Assembly: GCF_023221775.1 (NCBI RefSeq)
Contig: NZ_JAKUDS010000005.1
Span: 1 to 64,000 of the forward strand
Source of the DNA: Enterococcus cecorum
GTDB lineage: Bacteria > Bacillota > Bacilli > Lactobacillales > Enterococcaceae
Length of the DNA stretch: 64,000 nt
Direction: 5' to 3'
Shown: positions 16,851-25,978 of the stretch, one piece after another
Layout of the letters: every line of letters starts with the position of its first letter
How positions within the stretch are numbered: position 1 is the stretch's first letter
The notes under the pieces: model-generated
What the model was told of the DNA's origin: nothing
What the model saw: the letters and a program-made list of their open reading frames with translations, nothing else
The model's database searches: none
Position numbers and translations under genes: made by a program

Positions 16851-17345
16851 ATGTTATTAAATATTGTTGAAGTTCCAAATGAGATTTTGAGAAAAGAAAC
16901 CAAAGAAGTGCAGCAAATCACGCCTGAGTTACTCACCCTTTTAGATAATATGTACGAAACCATGGTAGCAAGTGATGGTGTTGGGATTGCCGCACCGCAA
17001 GTTGGCTCAGATTTGAAAGTGGCCATTGTGGAAGTAGAAGAAGGCGACAAATTTGAGTTAATTAATCCAGAAATTATCGAACAATCTGGAGAAGAGATTG
17101 ATGTGGAAGGTTGTTTGAGTATTCCGCATTTCTATGGTACGGTCAAGCGTGCAGATTATGTAAAGGTCCGTTTTTATGACCGTCTTGGCGATGAATACGA
17201 AGTTACGGCGGAGGGCTTTTTAGCGCGTGCGTTCCAACATGAGATTGATCACTTACATGGAATTTTATTTACGGATCATTTAATTGAAGAAATCAAAGAA
17301 GAAGACCTAGAAAGCTATTATGAATCAAGAGAAAATGAGGAGTGA
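16851..17345 (+). CDS. def: Peptide deformylase
   Basis: The enzyme removes the formyl group from N-terminal Met of new proteins. The 164 residues contain the three motifs GVGIAAPQ (near 44), EGCLSIP (near 86) and QHEIDHL (near 131), whose Cys and two His bind the metal. The length and motif 2 form EGCLSIP are those of the type 1 enzyme. GGAGGA precedes the ATG. The downstream fmt does the opposite reaction on Met-tRNA. Confidence 0.94.
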   Translation: MLLNIVEVPNEILRKETKEVQQITPELLTLLDNMYETMVASDGVGIAAPQVGSDLKVAIVEVEEGDKFELINPEIIEQSGEEIDVEGCLSIPHFYGTVKRADYVKVRFYDRLGDEYEVTAEGFLARAFQHEIDHLHGILFTDHLIEEIKEEDLESYYESRENEE

Positions 17346-17349
17346 TAAG

Positions 17350-18297
17350 ATGACAAAAGTAGTATTTATGGGCACCCCGGCTTTTTCAGTGCCAATTTTA
17401 CAAGGATTAGTAGAAGCGGGGTATGAAGTTTTAGCCGTGGTTACCCAACCGGATCGACCAGTGGGCAGAAAAAAACAAATTCAATTTCCACCCGTTAAAC
17501 AAGCGGCTCTAGATTTACATTTACCTGTGTATCAACCGGAAAAAATCAGCCAATCTGAAGAATTAGACGAAATTATCGCTTTAAACCCAGATGTGATTGT
17601 GACCGCAGCTTTTGGTCAGTTTTTACCCGAAAAATTATTGCAAGTGCCACGATTTGGTGCGGTAAATGTCCACGCTTCTCTTTTACCGGCTTATCGTGGG
17701 GGCGCTCCTGTTCATTATGCGATTATTGATGGTCAAAAAGAAACAGGTGTCACCATTATGGAAATGATTAAAAAAATGGATGCTGGTGGCATTTATGCGC
17801 AAAGCAAATTACCTATTACGCCACAAGATGATGTAGGTACGATGTTTGAAAAGTTAAGTCTATTAGGACGTGATTTATTATTAGAAACGTTGCCTAAAAT
17901 TTTGGATGGCTTAAAACCAACCCCTCAAGAAGAAGCAAGCGTCACTTTTTCTCCTAATATCACCCGTGAACAAGAAGAAATCGACTGGCAAAAAACTGCC
18001 CAACAAATTGATTGCCAAATTCGTGGAATGCATCCATGGCCGGTCGCATTCACCACTTATCAAGGCAAACGGATGAAGATTTATCGCGCGACCGTTCTTG
18101 AGGAAACGACGACGCAAGCACCGGGTACGATTATCGAAAAGTCTAAAAAACGTCTAGTCATTGCTTGCGGCCAACAAACGACCTTAGCGATTGACGAATT
18201 ACAAATTGCGGGTAAAGCTAAGCAAACGATTCAAGATTTTCTAAATGGCGTCGGTCAACACGTACAAGTCGGTGAGAAAGTAGGCCTGCATGAGTAA
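17350..18297 (+). CDS. fmt: Methionyl-tRNA formyltransferase
   Basis: Fmt formylates initiator Met-tRNA using 10-formyl-THF. The 315-residue protein shows VVFMGTPAFS at the start, the catalytic Asn/His region NVHASLLPAYRGGAPV near residue 103, and DVGTMFEKL with the later Asp, then a C-terminal OB-like domain. The ATG at 17350 has GAGGAG upstream; the longer in-frame start at 17320 lies inside def. It ends 8 bp inside rsmB. Confidence 0.96.
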   Translation: MTKVVFMGTPAFSVPILQGLVEAGYEVLAVVTQPDRPVGRKKQIQFPPVKQAALDLHLPVYQPEKISQSEELDEIIALNPDVIVTAAFGQFLPEKLLQVPRFGAVNVHASLLPAYRGGAPVHYAIIDGQKETGVTIMEMIKKMDAGGIYAQSKLPITPQDDVGTMFEKLSLLGRDLLLETLPKILDGLKPTPQEEASVTFSPNITREQEEIDWQKTAQQIDCQIRGMHPWPVAFTTYQGKRMKIYRATVLEETTTQAPGTIIEKSKKRLVIACGQQTTLAIDELQIAGKAKQTIQDFLNGVGQHVQVGEKVGLHE

Positions 18298-19654
18298 ACG
18301 TAAAATTCCTAGTAAAATCAAGCATTCGGTACGGTTCGTGACCTTAGATAGCTTATTAAAAGTGAAAAAAGGGGGCGCGTACTCGAATTTATTGGTTGCA
18401 CAAGCCATTGAAAGAAATCAGTTGAATCCTCAAGATGCTAAATTATATACAGAAATGCTTTACGGGACGATTGCGCGTAGGATGCTGTTAGATTATCAAC
18501 TGGCGCCTTTTATCCAAAAAGCGAAAAAAGTCGATGATTGGGTATTATCTTTATTAGAAATGTCTTTATATCAATTAAATTATTTGGATAAAGTGCCAAG
18601 CCATGCGATTTTCAATGAAGCTGTGGAGATTGCTAAGGCGAAGGGAAATCCTGGGATCGCCAAATTTGTCAATGGCGTCTTGCGTAATATTCAACGACAA
18701 GGCGTCCCAACTGTTGAACAAATTCAAGACCCAATGGAGCGTTTAAGTGTGAAAATCAGCATGCCTAAGTGGCTCGTGGAAAAGTTGGTCGCACAAATTG
18801 GCATAGAAGAAACCGAAAAATTAGGCTTATCTTTATTTGAGCCAAGTCATGTTTCTGCTCGGGTGAATACGGCAATGATTAGTCGCACGGAAGCCATAAA
18901 ACAGTTAGCTACAGAAGGCATTGAAGCGCGCAAGAGTACGGTGGCACCAGATGGCATTGTGGCACAAAAAGGCTTTTTAGCAGGGAGTACGTTGTTTAAG
19001 CAAGGCGCTATGACCATTCAAGATGAAAGCTCGATGTTAGTAGCCCGTGCTTTAGAAGTTCAAGGCAATAGTCAGGTCTTGGATGCATGTGCGGCTCCTG
19101 GTGGCAAGACAACGCATATTGCGAGCTTTTTAGATCAAGCAGCCGGCGGAAAAGTCACGGCTTTAGATATTCATGATCATAAAATTAAGCTCATCCAAGA
19201 AAATGCCGCGCGTCTACATGTAGATGAGGTTGTACATGCAGTCAAAATGGATGCCAAAACCATTCATGAGCATTTTACACCTAATAGCTTTGACCGTATT
19301 TTAGTGGATGCACCTTGCTCAGGCCTTGGTTTAATGCGCCGAAAACCAGATATTAAGTACCAAAAAACTGCGGAAGATTTTAAACAATTGCCAAAAATTC
19401 AATTACAAATACTAAAAAGTGCCGCAAGTGTGTTAAAATCAAAGGGAAGATTAGTCTATAGCACTTGTACAATTGCACCGGAAGAAAATCAAGGGGTAGT
19501 GATGCAATTTTTACAGGAGAATCCAGACTTTTCACTGGTAGCGCCTGAAATTTTTGCCCATTTACCTCAAAGTGTGCATAATCAAATGTTGACGATTTAT
19601 CCACATCAGTATCAAACAGACGGCTTTTTTATTGCGGTCTTAGAGAAAAAATAG
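18290..19654 (+). CDS. rsmB: 16S rRNA m5C967 methyltransferase RsmB
   Basis: RsmB (Sun/Fmu) methylates C967 of 16S rRNA using S-adenosylmethionine. The 454 residues comprise an N-terminal NusB-like helical domain (to about 140), a linker and a Rossmann methyltransferase with SAM motif LDACAAPGGKTTH near 264. Of the two cysteines typical of RNA m5C enzymes, one is in DAPCSGLG near 342 and the other in YSTCTI near 391. Its start overlaps fmt by 8 bp, showing translational coupling. Confidence 0.95.
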   Translation: MSKRKIPSKIKHSVRFVTLDSLLKVKKGGAYSNLLVAQAIERNQLNPQDAKLYTEMLYGTIARRMLLDYQLAPFIQKAKKVDDWVLSLLEMSLYQLNYLDKVPSHAIFNEAVEIAKAKGNPGIAKFVNGVLRNIQRQGVPTVEQIQDPMERLSVKISMPKWLVEKLVAQIGIEETEKLGLSLFEPSHVSARVNTAMISRTEAIKQLATEGIEARKSTVAPDGIVAQKGFLAGSTLFKQGAMTIQDESSMLVARALEVQGNSQVLDACAAPGGKTTHIASFLDQAAGGKVTALDIHDHKIKLIQENAARLHVDEVVHAVKMDAKTIHEHFTPNSFDRILVDAPCSGLGLMRRKPDIKYQKTAEDFKQLPKIQLQILKSAASVLKSKGRLVYSTCTIAPEENQGVVMQFLQENPDFSLVAPEIFAHLPQSVHNQMLTIYPHQYQTDGFFIAVLEKK

Positions 19655-19696
19655 GAAAATCGCGTGACAAGTGACGATTTTAAAGAGGTGAGAGCG

Positions 19697-20443
19697 ATGG
19701 AAATTCGTTTTTTAAGCGATGTCGGTAAAAAGCGCAATACCAACCAGGATTATGCTGCGATTTATTACAATCAGGCCAACTATCCTTTAGCGATTTTAGC
19801 CGATGGGATGGGAGGACACCAAGCAGGTGATGTAGCTAGCAAAAAAGCCGTAGAAGAGCTCGGGGCTGCCTGGCAAGCAAGTGAAATCACTGATCCCGAA
19901 AAATGCGCGCAATGGCTGATTCAACAAATTCAAATCGAAAACCAAGCGATTTTTGAAATGGGGGCCGAAACGGTAGAATTAGCAGGCATGGGTACTACGA
20001 TTGTTGCCGTAGCCATTTTTGAAGATCAATTCACGATTGCCCATGTGGGAGATAGTCGTATTTATCTTTTACGTTCAGGTAAACTTCAGCAATTAACTGA
20101 AGACCATTCTCTAGTCAATGAATTGGTGAAATCAGGAGAAATTACGCAAGAACAAGCAGCCAATCATCCGCGTAAAAATGTCTTATTACGCTCAGTCGGC
20201 ATGCCTGGTGTGGTTGAAGTGGATGTCGCTAGTTTTTATCTACAGTCTAGAGATTATCTCGTACTTTGTTCAGACGGCTTAACGAATATGGTCAGTGATG
20301 CCGAAATTGCCAATACCATACTTTTTGCCGAAAACTTAGAAGAAGCCTTGCAATCATTAGTCCAAAAAGCCAATGATGCGGGTGGTTTAGACAATATCAC
20401 AGCGATAGTTATTTCTTTAGGAGGTGAAGGAGATGCCGACTGA
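19697..20443 (+). CDS. stp: PPM-family serine/threonine phosphatase partner of the PASTA kinase
   Basis: This 248-residue PP2C-type phosphatase has RKNTNQD-like [13 protein letters not shown] at the start, [15 protein letters not shown] near residue 34, GTT and HVGDSR near 112 and CSDGLTN near 193, the metal-binding Asp motifs. It dephosphorylates targets of the adjacent kinase (IreP in E. faecalis). The ATG at 19697 follows AGAGGTGAGAG; earlier in-frame TTG/GTG codons are not supported. It overlaps the kinase start by 11 bp. Confidence 0.95.
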   Translation: MEIRFLSDVGKKRNTNQDYAAIYYNQANYPLAILADGMGGHQAGDVASKKAVEELGAAWQASEITDPEKCAQWLIQQIQIENQAIFEMGAETVELAGMGTTIVAVAIFEDQFTIAHVGDSRIYLLRSGKLQQLTEDHSLVNELVKSGEITQEQAANHPRKNVLLRSVGMPGVVEVDVASFYLQSRDYLVLCSDGLTNMVSDAEIANTILFAENLEEALQSLVQKANDAGGLDNITAIVISLGGEGDAD

Positions 20444-22640
20444 AATCGGGAAAAAGTTTAACGGTCGCTATTTGATTTTAGGCAATATCGGTAGCGGGGG
20501 TATGGCCAATGTCTTTTTAGCCCGCGATTTGATTTTGGACCGCGAAGTAGCGATTAAAGTGTTGCGTTATGACTTTTTAAATGATCAATCAGCTATCCGT
20601 CGTTTCCAAAGAGAGATGCTTGCTTCCACAGAGTTAGTCCATCCCAATATTGTGACGGTCTATGATGCGGGTCAAGAAGGCGAAACGCAATTTTTAGTGA
20701 TGGAATACGTGAAGGGCATGGATTTGAAACGCTATATCCAGACTCAGTATCCAATTCCTTATGGCCGTATTGTGGATATTATGCAACAGATTTTGTCTGC
20801 GGTATCCTTGGCCCATCAGCATCGGATTATTCACCGCGATTTAAAACCACAAAATATCTTGATTGATGAATCTGGTACGGTGAAGATTACGGACTTTGGG
20901 ATTGCGGTGGCATTATCCGAAACTTCCATTACCCAAACCAATAGTATGTTAGGTTCGGTGCATTACCTTTCTCCTGAACAAGCGAGAGGAAGTATGGCGA
21001 CGAATCAATCCGATATTTATGCGATTGGAATTATTTTGTATGAAATGCTGACAGGAAAAGTGCCATTTGACGGTGAGTCAGCGGTGACCATTGCGTTGAA
21101 ACATTTCCAAGAAGAGATTCCTTCTGTACGTTTGTATGATCGTAATGTTCCACAATCTTTAGAAAATGTTGTCTTAAAAGCTACAGCCAAAGATCCAATC
21201 GACCGTTATCAAAGTGCAGAAGAAATGAGCGCTGATTTGGCTACAGCATTGGATCCAAGTCGCTTAAATGAACCTGCCTGGCATCCAGCAAATCATGTCG
21301 AAGAAACCAAGGTCTTACCAAATCTAACAGAACAAATGCCAAGTGTGGCACCAGCGGTAGAAGTCACAACGCCGCCAGAAAAAGATATCGAGGAAAAACC
21401 AAAGCCAACGAAGAAGAAAGATAAAGAGCAAAAGCCTAAGAGTAAGAAAAAATTACTGTTTATGGGGATTGCAGCTGTATTGGTTATCGGGATTGCAACG
21501 ATTGCCTTTAGTGTCTTAGGTGGTGGTAAAAATGAGATTAGCGTGCCAGATGTCAGCAATCTATCCGAATCCGCTGCAAGAAGCAAGTTACAAGAAGCAG
21601 GGTTAAAAGCAGCTGGGCAAACGGAAGAAATCACCAGTGATAAAATACCAGAAGGCAAAGTAGTCAAGACCAATCCTGAAGCCAAAGCGATTGTACAAAA
21701 GGGCCGTGAAGTTGTGCTTTATATCAGTACCGGTGGACATAAGATTAAGATGAAAAACTATACCGATATGGAGTATAAAGAGGCGGTTGAAGCACTAGTA
21801 AAACTTGATTTTAAAGAAAGTAAAATTAAGAAAAAAGAAGAATACAGTGATACGGTTGAAAAAGGGAAGATTATCTCACAAACGCCTGAAGCGAACAGTG
21901 AAGTGACGCCAGCTAAGACTTCGGTTAAATTTATTGTCAGCAAAGGGGCCAAACCAATCAAGATTAGCGATTATGTAGGTACATCGATTAATGAAGCTTT
22001 ACTTGATTTAGCGAATAACGGAATTAATGAATCACAAGTCAAACAAACCCAACAAGAAAGCGAGAAAGAAGCCGGCACGATTTTAAGTCAAACGCCTTCT
22101 GCAGGTTCTAGTGTGACACCTGGTAAGACCACGATTAACTTTGTGGTTAGCTCAGGACCAAATGAAGTCAGCGTCCCTGATTTTACGGGTATGAGTAAGT
22201 CGGATGCGCAAAATGCTGCTAAAGAAGCGGGCTTAACGGTGAACTTTGAAGAAGACTATGACAATCAAGTCCCAGCTGGCCAAGTGATTCGCTCTAATCC
22301 TAGTGCAGGTGAAAAAGTGAAGAAAAATAGTAGCGTGACTGTGACACTTTCTAAAGGTAGCAACTTGAGTAATTTCACCGTGGATGTCGTTGCGAACTTT
22401 ACCGGTGGCGAAAACGATAATAACGGCCAAACCATTACCATTTGGCTAAAAGATGCTAGCACCGGTGATGTGAGAAAACAAGTCCAATCCTTTATTGTGG
22501 ATGCTTCAAGTAATTACAAACGAGTAAGTGTCGATGTTTCAGTCGCTCAAGGTGGTTCCGCAACGATTTATGCCCAAAGAGATAATGGTAAAGAAGTCTC
22601 AATGGTTGTCTCTAAAGCTACCACCATCCAAGTTCCATAA
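20433..22640 (+). CDS. prkC: PASTA-domain serine/threonine kinase PrkC/IreK
   Basis: This is a membrane sensor kinase for cell-wall status. The 735 residues hold a Hanks kinase (GSGGMANVF near 20, catalytic HRDLKPQN near 136, DFGIA near 155), a Lys/Pro-rich juxtamembrane stretch, one transmembrane helix near 340-362, four PASTA repeats outside (from about 367 to 645; [38 protein letters not shown]) and a final beta-rich domain of about 90 residues. E. faecalis IreK is described with five PASTA repeats; I can place four here. The ATG at 20433 follows GGAGGTGAAGGAG. The gene ends at a clear terminator. Confidence 0.95.
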   Translation: MPTEIGKKFNGRYLILGNIGSGGMANVFLARDLILDREVAIKVLRYDFLNDQSAIRRFQREMLASTELVHPNIVTVYDAGQEGETQFLVMEYVKGMDLKRYIQTQYPIPYGRIVDIMQQILSAVSLAHQHRIIHRDLKPQNILIDESGTVKITDFGIAVALSETSITQTNSMLGSVHYLSPEQARGSMATNQSDIYAIGIILYEMLTGKVPFDGESAVTIALKHFQEEIPSVRLYDRNVPQSLENVVLKATAKDPIDRYQSAEEMSADLATALDPSRLNEPAWHPANHVEETKVLPNLTEQMPSVAPAVEVTTPPEKDIEEKPKPTKKKDKEQKPKSKKKLLFMGIAAVLVIGIATIAFSVLGGGKNEISVPDVSNLSESAARSKLQEAGLKAAGQTEEITSDKIPEGKVVKTNPEAKAIVQKGREVVLYISTGGHKIKMKNYTDMEYKEAVEALVKLDFKESKIKKKEEYSDTVEKGKIISQTPEANSEVTPAKTSVKFIVSKGAKPIKISDYVGTSINEALLDLANNGINESQVKQTQQESEKEAGTILSQTPSAGSSVTPGKTTINFVVSSGPNEVSVPDFTGMSKSDAQNAAKEAGLTVNFEEDYDNQVPAGQVIRSNPSAGEKVKKNSSVTVTLSKGSNLSNFTVDVVANFTGGENDNNGQTITIWLKDASTGDVRKQVQSFIVDASSNYKRVSVDVSVAQGGSATIYAQRDNGKEVSMVVSKATTIQVP

Positions 22641-22646
22641 AAAATG

Positions 22647-22686
22647 ATCCTAGCTAGACACAAAAAGTTTAGCTAGGATTTTTTTC
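22647..22686 (+). terminator. Intrinsic terminator after prkC
   Basis: ATCCTAGCTA pairs with TAGCTAGGAT around the loop GACACAAAAAGTT, followed by seven T. The terminator at 24083 is nearly the same sequence. Confidence 0.88.
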
Positions 22687-22734
22687 TGTAAAACTATGAT
22701 GATTGATTAGCAAAAATTCAGATCTTTGGAGTGC

Positions 22735-22929
22735 TTACCATAAATATTCTAAGCCATAAACAAGAATAAATATCACCCAGATGATTGTAAAAATAGTTGC
22801 AACCGATAATAGAGTAAAGATGAGCAATTTGGGTTTTGGTGGCTGGCTCAATCGATGAATGACAAAAGCAATCCAAAAGATAAACAAACTAGGGATTAGT
22901 AGTAAAAATTTTAGTACTAAGAATTGCAT
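22735..22929 (-). CDS. Small two-helix membrane protein
   Basis: The 64-residue product has two hydrophobic helices (about 2-24 and 35-58) with a Pro/Lys-rich loop between them. It resembles the protein at 8123-8314 in layout and in short shared motifs such as LKFL-LIPS and IIWVIF, so the two are probably paralogues. GGAGAGGAAG precedes the ATG. Another tiny membrane-protein gene lies just upstream on the same strand. Confidence 0.7.
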   Translation of the reverse strand: MQFLVLKFLLLIPSLFIFWIAFVIHRLSQPPKPKLLIFTLLSVATIFTIIWVIFILVYGLEYLW

Positions 22930-23056
22930 ATCTATCTTCCTCTCCAGTTACTGTTTAAATAAATATATCCATATATTCTAAAGATTGATGCCAAGCGATT
23001 TTACTGTAGCGTGTATTTTCACTTTATATCGGATAATAGGAATTGGTTTATAGTCA

Positions 23057-23191
23057 CTATCTCGCGGCAATCGAGTATAAAAATCTCATAATGAAGTAGA
23101 GAAAGTAGCCTATTATACTCGTTGAAAGTAATATGGAGATAGGAATTGCAGCTAGGATGATTAGTTTGATTTTTTCTTCATTGTTTTTCAT
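23057..23191 (-). CDS. 44-residue single-helix membrane peptide
   Basis: KNNEEKIKLIILAAIPISIL begins a 44-residue ORF with an ATG at 23191 and a strong AAAGGAGGGG upstream. A charged N-terminus is followed by hydrophobic residues 8-35 and a short basic end (RFLYSIAAR). It is oriented with the two-helix protein gene at 22735-22929 and may share its transcript. Function unknown; the ribosome site is the main support. Confidence 0.6.
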   Translation of the reverse strand: MKNNEEKIKLIILAAIPISILLSTSIIGYFLYFIMRFLYSIAAR

Positions 23192-23333
23192 GACAGTTTC
23201 CCCTCCTTTAGGAAAAAACTTGTACTGCAGGTTGTGTTTTCAGAAATATAAAGAATTTGCTTACGGTTTCATTTTATTATTGTGAAAAAGCTGTTTCAAG
23301 CAATTGTTATGTTACATAGGATTATTGATGCTA

Positions 23334-23435
23334 CTTCTAAGGTTGATGTAAAAGCATTTTTACCTGATGTAACATAAGTTTCGCTAACGTTTTCAATGTA
23401 CTTTTGTATAGGATGATGGTATATTAAAATAGAAA
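23334..23435 (+). promoter_or_regulatory. Control region of the first XRE gene, duplicated at 27650
   Basis: About 95 bp here align with 27650-27745 upstream of the paralogous gene. Both contain TTGATGTA, AGCATTTTTAC and ATGTAAC, and TGATGTA-like boxes with a 21-bp period, followed by TATATTAA as probable -10. Conservation beyond the coding duplication suggests an operator. The rest of the gap 23192-23541 holds nothing else that I recognise. Confidence 0.5.
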
Positions 23436-23541
23436 GAATGATTGAAAGGAAAAAGTAGCTAATATTCATTTTTTCTTTAATATTTTTTTGCGAGCAATAC
23501 GAATATAAAGGCTTAAATTGTACGATAAGAGGTGAGAATGA

Positions 23542-24072
23542 ATGGAGTTGGCGAATAATTTAAAGTATTATCGTGAAAAGGCAGGATTTACTCAAGAACA
23601 AGTTGCCAATGAATTACGAGTCACACGGCAATCAATCTCACGGTGGGAAAATGGCAAGAGTTATCCTGATTTGGATAATCTAGTATTAATTAGCGAGCTA
23701 TACCAAGTCTCAATCGACCATTTGATTAAGGAAAATGAAGAATTATTCAAAAAGATAGATCAAAATGCACAGGAAATTCAAGATAAAAAACAAAAATTAG
23801 TAGAGATTGAACAAGAAGTCCTACAAATAACGAGTAAGGAAAAAGATGAAAGTCTCTTGTTGCTTTTGTTGGTGGCTGTGTCTTCATTAATTTTCCCCTT
23901 AGGCTTGCTGCTGATAGGATTTGTATTAATTCGCAATAAACGTCAAAATAGATTTTATAAGCTAATCTGGTTGGTTGCCTTAATTTCTTTATTTTTTAAT
24001 GTTTATGCCGGATATGGTCATTTAGCTAATTATCTCGGTTGGGGAGAAGTGCATGTTGAGAAAATAGAGTAA
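23542..24072 (+). CDS. Membrane-anchored XRE-family regulator, copy 1
   Basis: The 176-residue protein has an N-terminal helix-turn-helix (AGFTQEQVANELRVTRQSISRWENGKSYPDLDNL, residues 14-47), a coiled-coil linker (about 60-95) and two hydrophobic helices (about 103-130 and 141-160), so the DNA-binding domain would be tethered to the membrane. It is over 90 percent identical to the product of 27790-28320; most differences lie in the last 40 residues. The two copies flank a minus-strand ABC transporter operon. The ATG follows AGAGGTGAG. Confidence 0.88.
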   Translation: MELANNLKYYREKAGFTQEQVANELRVTRQSISRWENGKSYPDLDNLVLISELYQVSIDHLIKENEELFKKIDQNAQEIQDKKQKLVEIEQEVLQITSKEKDESLLLLLLVAVSSLIFPLGLLLIGFVLIRNKRQNRFYKLIWLVALISLFFNVYAGYGHLANYLGWGEVHVEKIE

Positions 24073-24082
24073 TGAGAAAATT

Positions 24083-24117
24083 CTAGCTAGACACAAAACG
24101 TTTAGCTAGGTTTTTTT
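24083..24117 (+). terminator. Intrinsic terminator after XRE copy 1
   Basis: CTAGCTA pairs with TAGCTAG, loop GACACAAAACGTT, followed by seven T. Only about one base differs from the core of the prkC terminator. Confidence 0.82.
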
Positions 24118-24155
24118 ACATCTTAAGCCGTATCGTGTTGTTTCAATCTTCTTGG

Positions 24156-24161
24156 TATAAT
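24156..24161 (+). promoter_or_regulatory. Extended -10 of the small lipoprotein gene
   Basis: TGGTATAAT is an extended -10 (TGnTATAAT); no good -35 is seen. Confidence 0.5.
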
Positions 24162-24171
24162 GAGGAAAGAA

Positions 24172-24438
24172 ATGAAAAAAATGAAAAAGTTAGTCATGGT
24201 CAGTGTGTTAGGTATCGGCTTGGTATTACTAGGTGCCTGTGGGAATAAACAATTTTTTGATACGACTTATACATTTAATTACGCGATGGTCAAATTACCA
24301 GATGGCACTATAAAAAAAGGCAAGGTAGCCACGTGGGATGATTACGAAGGAGAACAGTTACAAATCAAATTTGAGGATGGCACGACTGTACTTGTAAATT
24401 CAACTAATGCGGTGCTATCCGTTGATCCAATTAAATAA
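24172..24438 (+). CDS. Small lipoprotein
   Basis: The 88-residue precursor starts KKMKKLVMVSVLGIGLVLLG, followed by the lipobox LLGAC. The mature part (YTFNYAMVKLPDGTIKKG, then WDDYEGEQLQIKFEDGT) resembles small beta-rich proteins common in Firmicutes and mobile elements, whose function is not known. The ATG at 24160 overlaps the promoter -10, so translation should begin at 24172 (or 24181) behind GAGGAAAG. It is monocistronic. Confidence 0.7.
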   Translation: MKKMKKLVMVSVLGIGLVLLGACGNKQFFDTTYTFNYAMVKLPDGTIKKGKVATWDDYEGEQLQIKFEDGTTVLVNSTNAVLSVDPIK

Positions 24439-24440
24439 CC

Positions 24441-24478
24441 AAAAAACCGCCTGTATTTGTTGCGATACAGACGGTTTT
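24441..24478. terminator. Bidirectional terminator
   Basis: AAACCG-C-CTGTAT pairs with ATACAG-A-CGGTTT; A-rich on the left and T-rich on the right, so it serves both converging transcripts. Confidence 0.8.
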
Positions 24479-24491
24479 ATTTGTTTTTATC

Positions 24492-24779
24492 TTAAAATTT
24501 TAGGATATAGATTCTTATGATGACTAGTAAACAAAAATAAAGTAAAAACAAACCAGTGAGAATGCGTTTTTCAGTAGATAGCGATTTGTTTTCGAAAAAT
24601 AGTGACTTTTTGATGATAAAACGATAATCTGCAGGCAAGCTAAATTCAAGTGCTAATACAATTATTAGTCCACAAATTACAAGGACTGGATAATTTGGCG
24701 AGAGTGCACCCGCTAATCCCAAAATGATTAAGGCGAGTAACTTTTTGCATTGAATAGCGGTTTTATTTGTTTGTTTCAT
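24492..24779 (-). CDS. Small membrane protein, last gene of the ABC operon
   Basis: The 95-residue protein has three hydrophobic segments (about 15-28, 30-48 and 72-93) and a basic N-terminus. The ATG at 24779 has AGAAGGTGA upstream; a GTG at 24788 lies in that site. It follows the lipoprotein gene by 33 bp and is probably the last cistron of the operon 27511-24492. No family recognised. Confidence 0.65.
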   Translation of the reverse strand: MKQTNKTAIQCKKLLALIILGLAGALSPNYPVLVICGLIIVLALEFSLPADYRFIIKKSLFFENKSLSTEKRILTGLFLLYFCLLVIIRIYILKF

Positions 24780-24812
24780 TCGAGTCACCTTCTCATATAA
24801 TAAATATTGTTT

Positions 24813-25358
24813 TTACTTAGCTAATTTTTTAGGCAAAAAGAGAATGTTAAAATCATTTTTCTCGTTACCTCTGCCAAATTGCAGTTCGAGTGTTTGACTA
24901 TAAGAATAGATAGGTTTTTCTGGATTTTCTAGAAACTGTCTTATTTTATGTTGATCATAAGTTTCATTTAAACCAGTAAAGATAGTTTGCAGTGCTTTTT
25001 GATAACTTTCCTCGTTTAAAAATTGTTCTGCAGTTGTGCTTACATCTAGTTGTACATCATATAAATTATGTTTGTCAACGGATAGTCGCAATGCTAGTGG
25101 CAAAGTTTGATGTATGGCTGAATAGGTATCTATTTGCCATTGTTGCGATTGTTTCAGTGTTTGGATAAAAAATTTTTTTCCTTTTTCAAAGCCAGGTTGC
25201 GTTGATTGCTCCATAACAGCTTCTTCTTCCTGGATTGCTTTTTGGACCTCTGAAGCATTTGTAACTGATTTTTCTGTTTTTGGTGCCAACGAGCCGCATC
25301 CGCTTATAAGTATTCCAATTAGACATAAAAGTACTATACGACAGAATTTTGAATACAT
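24813..25358 (-). CDS. Lipoprotein associated with the ABC transporter
   Basis: The 181-residue precursor has a signal ending in the lipobox LISGCGS (Cys near 21). The mature region is charged and mostly helical early, then beta-rich, without a recognised domain. Its first 25 bp overlap the ATPase gene, and GGAGG lies 9 nt before the ATG, so it is coupled to the transporter. It may be an outer-face accessory or immunity-like component; that is inference from operon position. Confidence 0.75.
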   Translation of the reverse strand: MYSKFCRIVLLCLIGILISGCGSLAPKTEKSVTNASEVQKAIQEEEAVMEQSTQPGFEKGKKFFIQTLKQSQQWQIDTYSAIHQTLPLALRLSVDKHNLYDVQLDVSTTAEQFLNEESYQKALQTIFTGLNETYDQHKIRQFLENPEKPIYSYSQTLELQFGRGNEKNDFNILFLPKKLAK

Positions 25359-25978
25359 GAGATACTGCCTCCTTCTACTTCATAAATGATATCGCACAAT
25401 TGGTTAATCTGTCTTTCATCATGGCTAGTTAATAGAATGGTTTTTCCTTGTTGCTTCAACTTTTGAAATAAAGAAATCATTTCTTGAATGCCTTGTTTAT
25501 CTAACCCATTAAAAGGTTCATCTAAAATATAAATTTGATTTTCTTCAATAAGTGTTTGGGCAATGCGTAATCGCTGCTTCATCCCTAAAGAGTAATGTTT
25601 GTATTTCTTTTTGCGATTTTCAAACAAACCAACTTTATTTAGTATATTTTCTAAATGCGTTTGGGAATCATTTTGCGTCAATTTAGCTAAAAATTTGAGA
25701 TTTTCATACCCACTCAAATAAGGAATCATGCCAGGTTGTTCAATTAAGATACCTGCGTTTTTAATAAATTTTTTACCAGGAATTATCGGATTTCCATCTA
25801 TGGTAATCTCTCCTTTACTAATTGGGAGAAAGCCACAAATACTTTTTAATATTACTGTTTTTCCTGAACCATTTACCCCAACAAATCCAGTGCATTTTCC
25901 CTTAGTAATAGTGAGTGAAATATTATCCAGAATGGTTTGCTGTTTTAATTTAATAGTGAGATTATTGATGTTAATCAT
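25334..25978 (-). CDS. ABC transporter ATP-binding protein
   Basis: The 214-residue ATPase has Walker A GVNGSGKTVILK near residue 34, signature YSLGMKQRLRIA near 128, Walker B IYILDEPFNGLD near 150 and the switch His in SHDE near 187. This is the short ATPase type found with ABC-2 permeases for peptide or lantibiotic export and self-protection. It overlaps the preceding permease gene by 8 bp and the following lipoprotein gene by 25 bp. The substrate is unknown. Confidence 0.9.
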   Translation of the reverse strand: MININNLTIKLKQQTILDNISLTITKGKCTGFVGVNGSGKTVILKSICGFLPISKGEITIDGNPIIPGKKFIKNAGILIEQPGMIPYLSGYENLKFLAKLTQNDSQTHLENILNKVGLFENRKKKYKHYSLGMKQRLRIAQTLIEENQIYILDEPFNGLDKQGIQEMISLFQKLKQQGKTILLTSHDERQINQLCDIIYEVEGGSISCIQNSVV

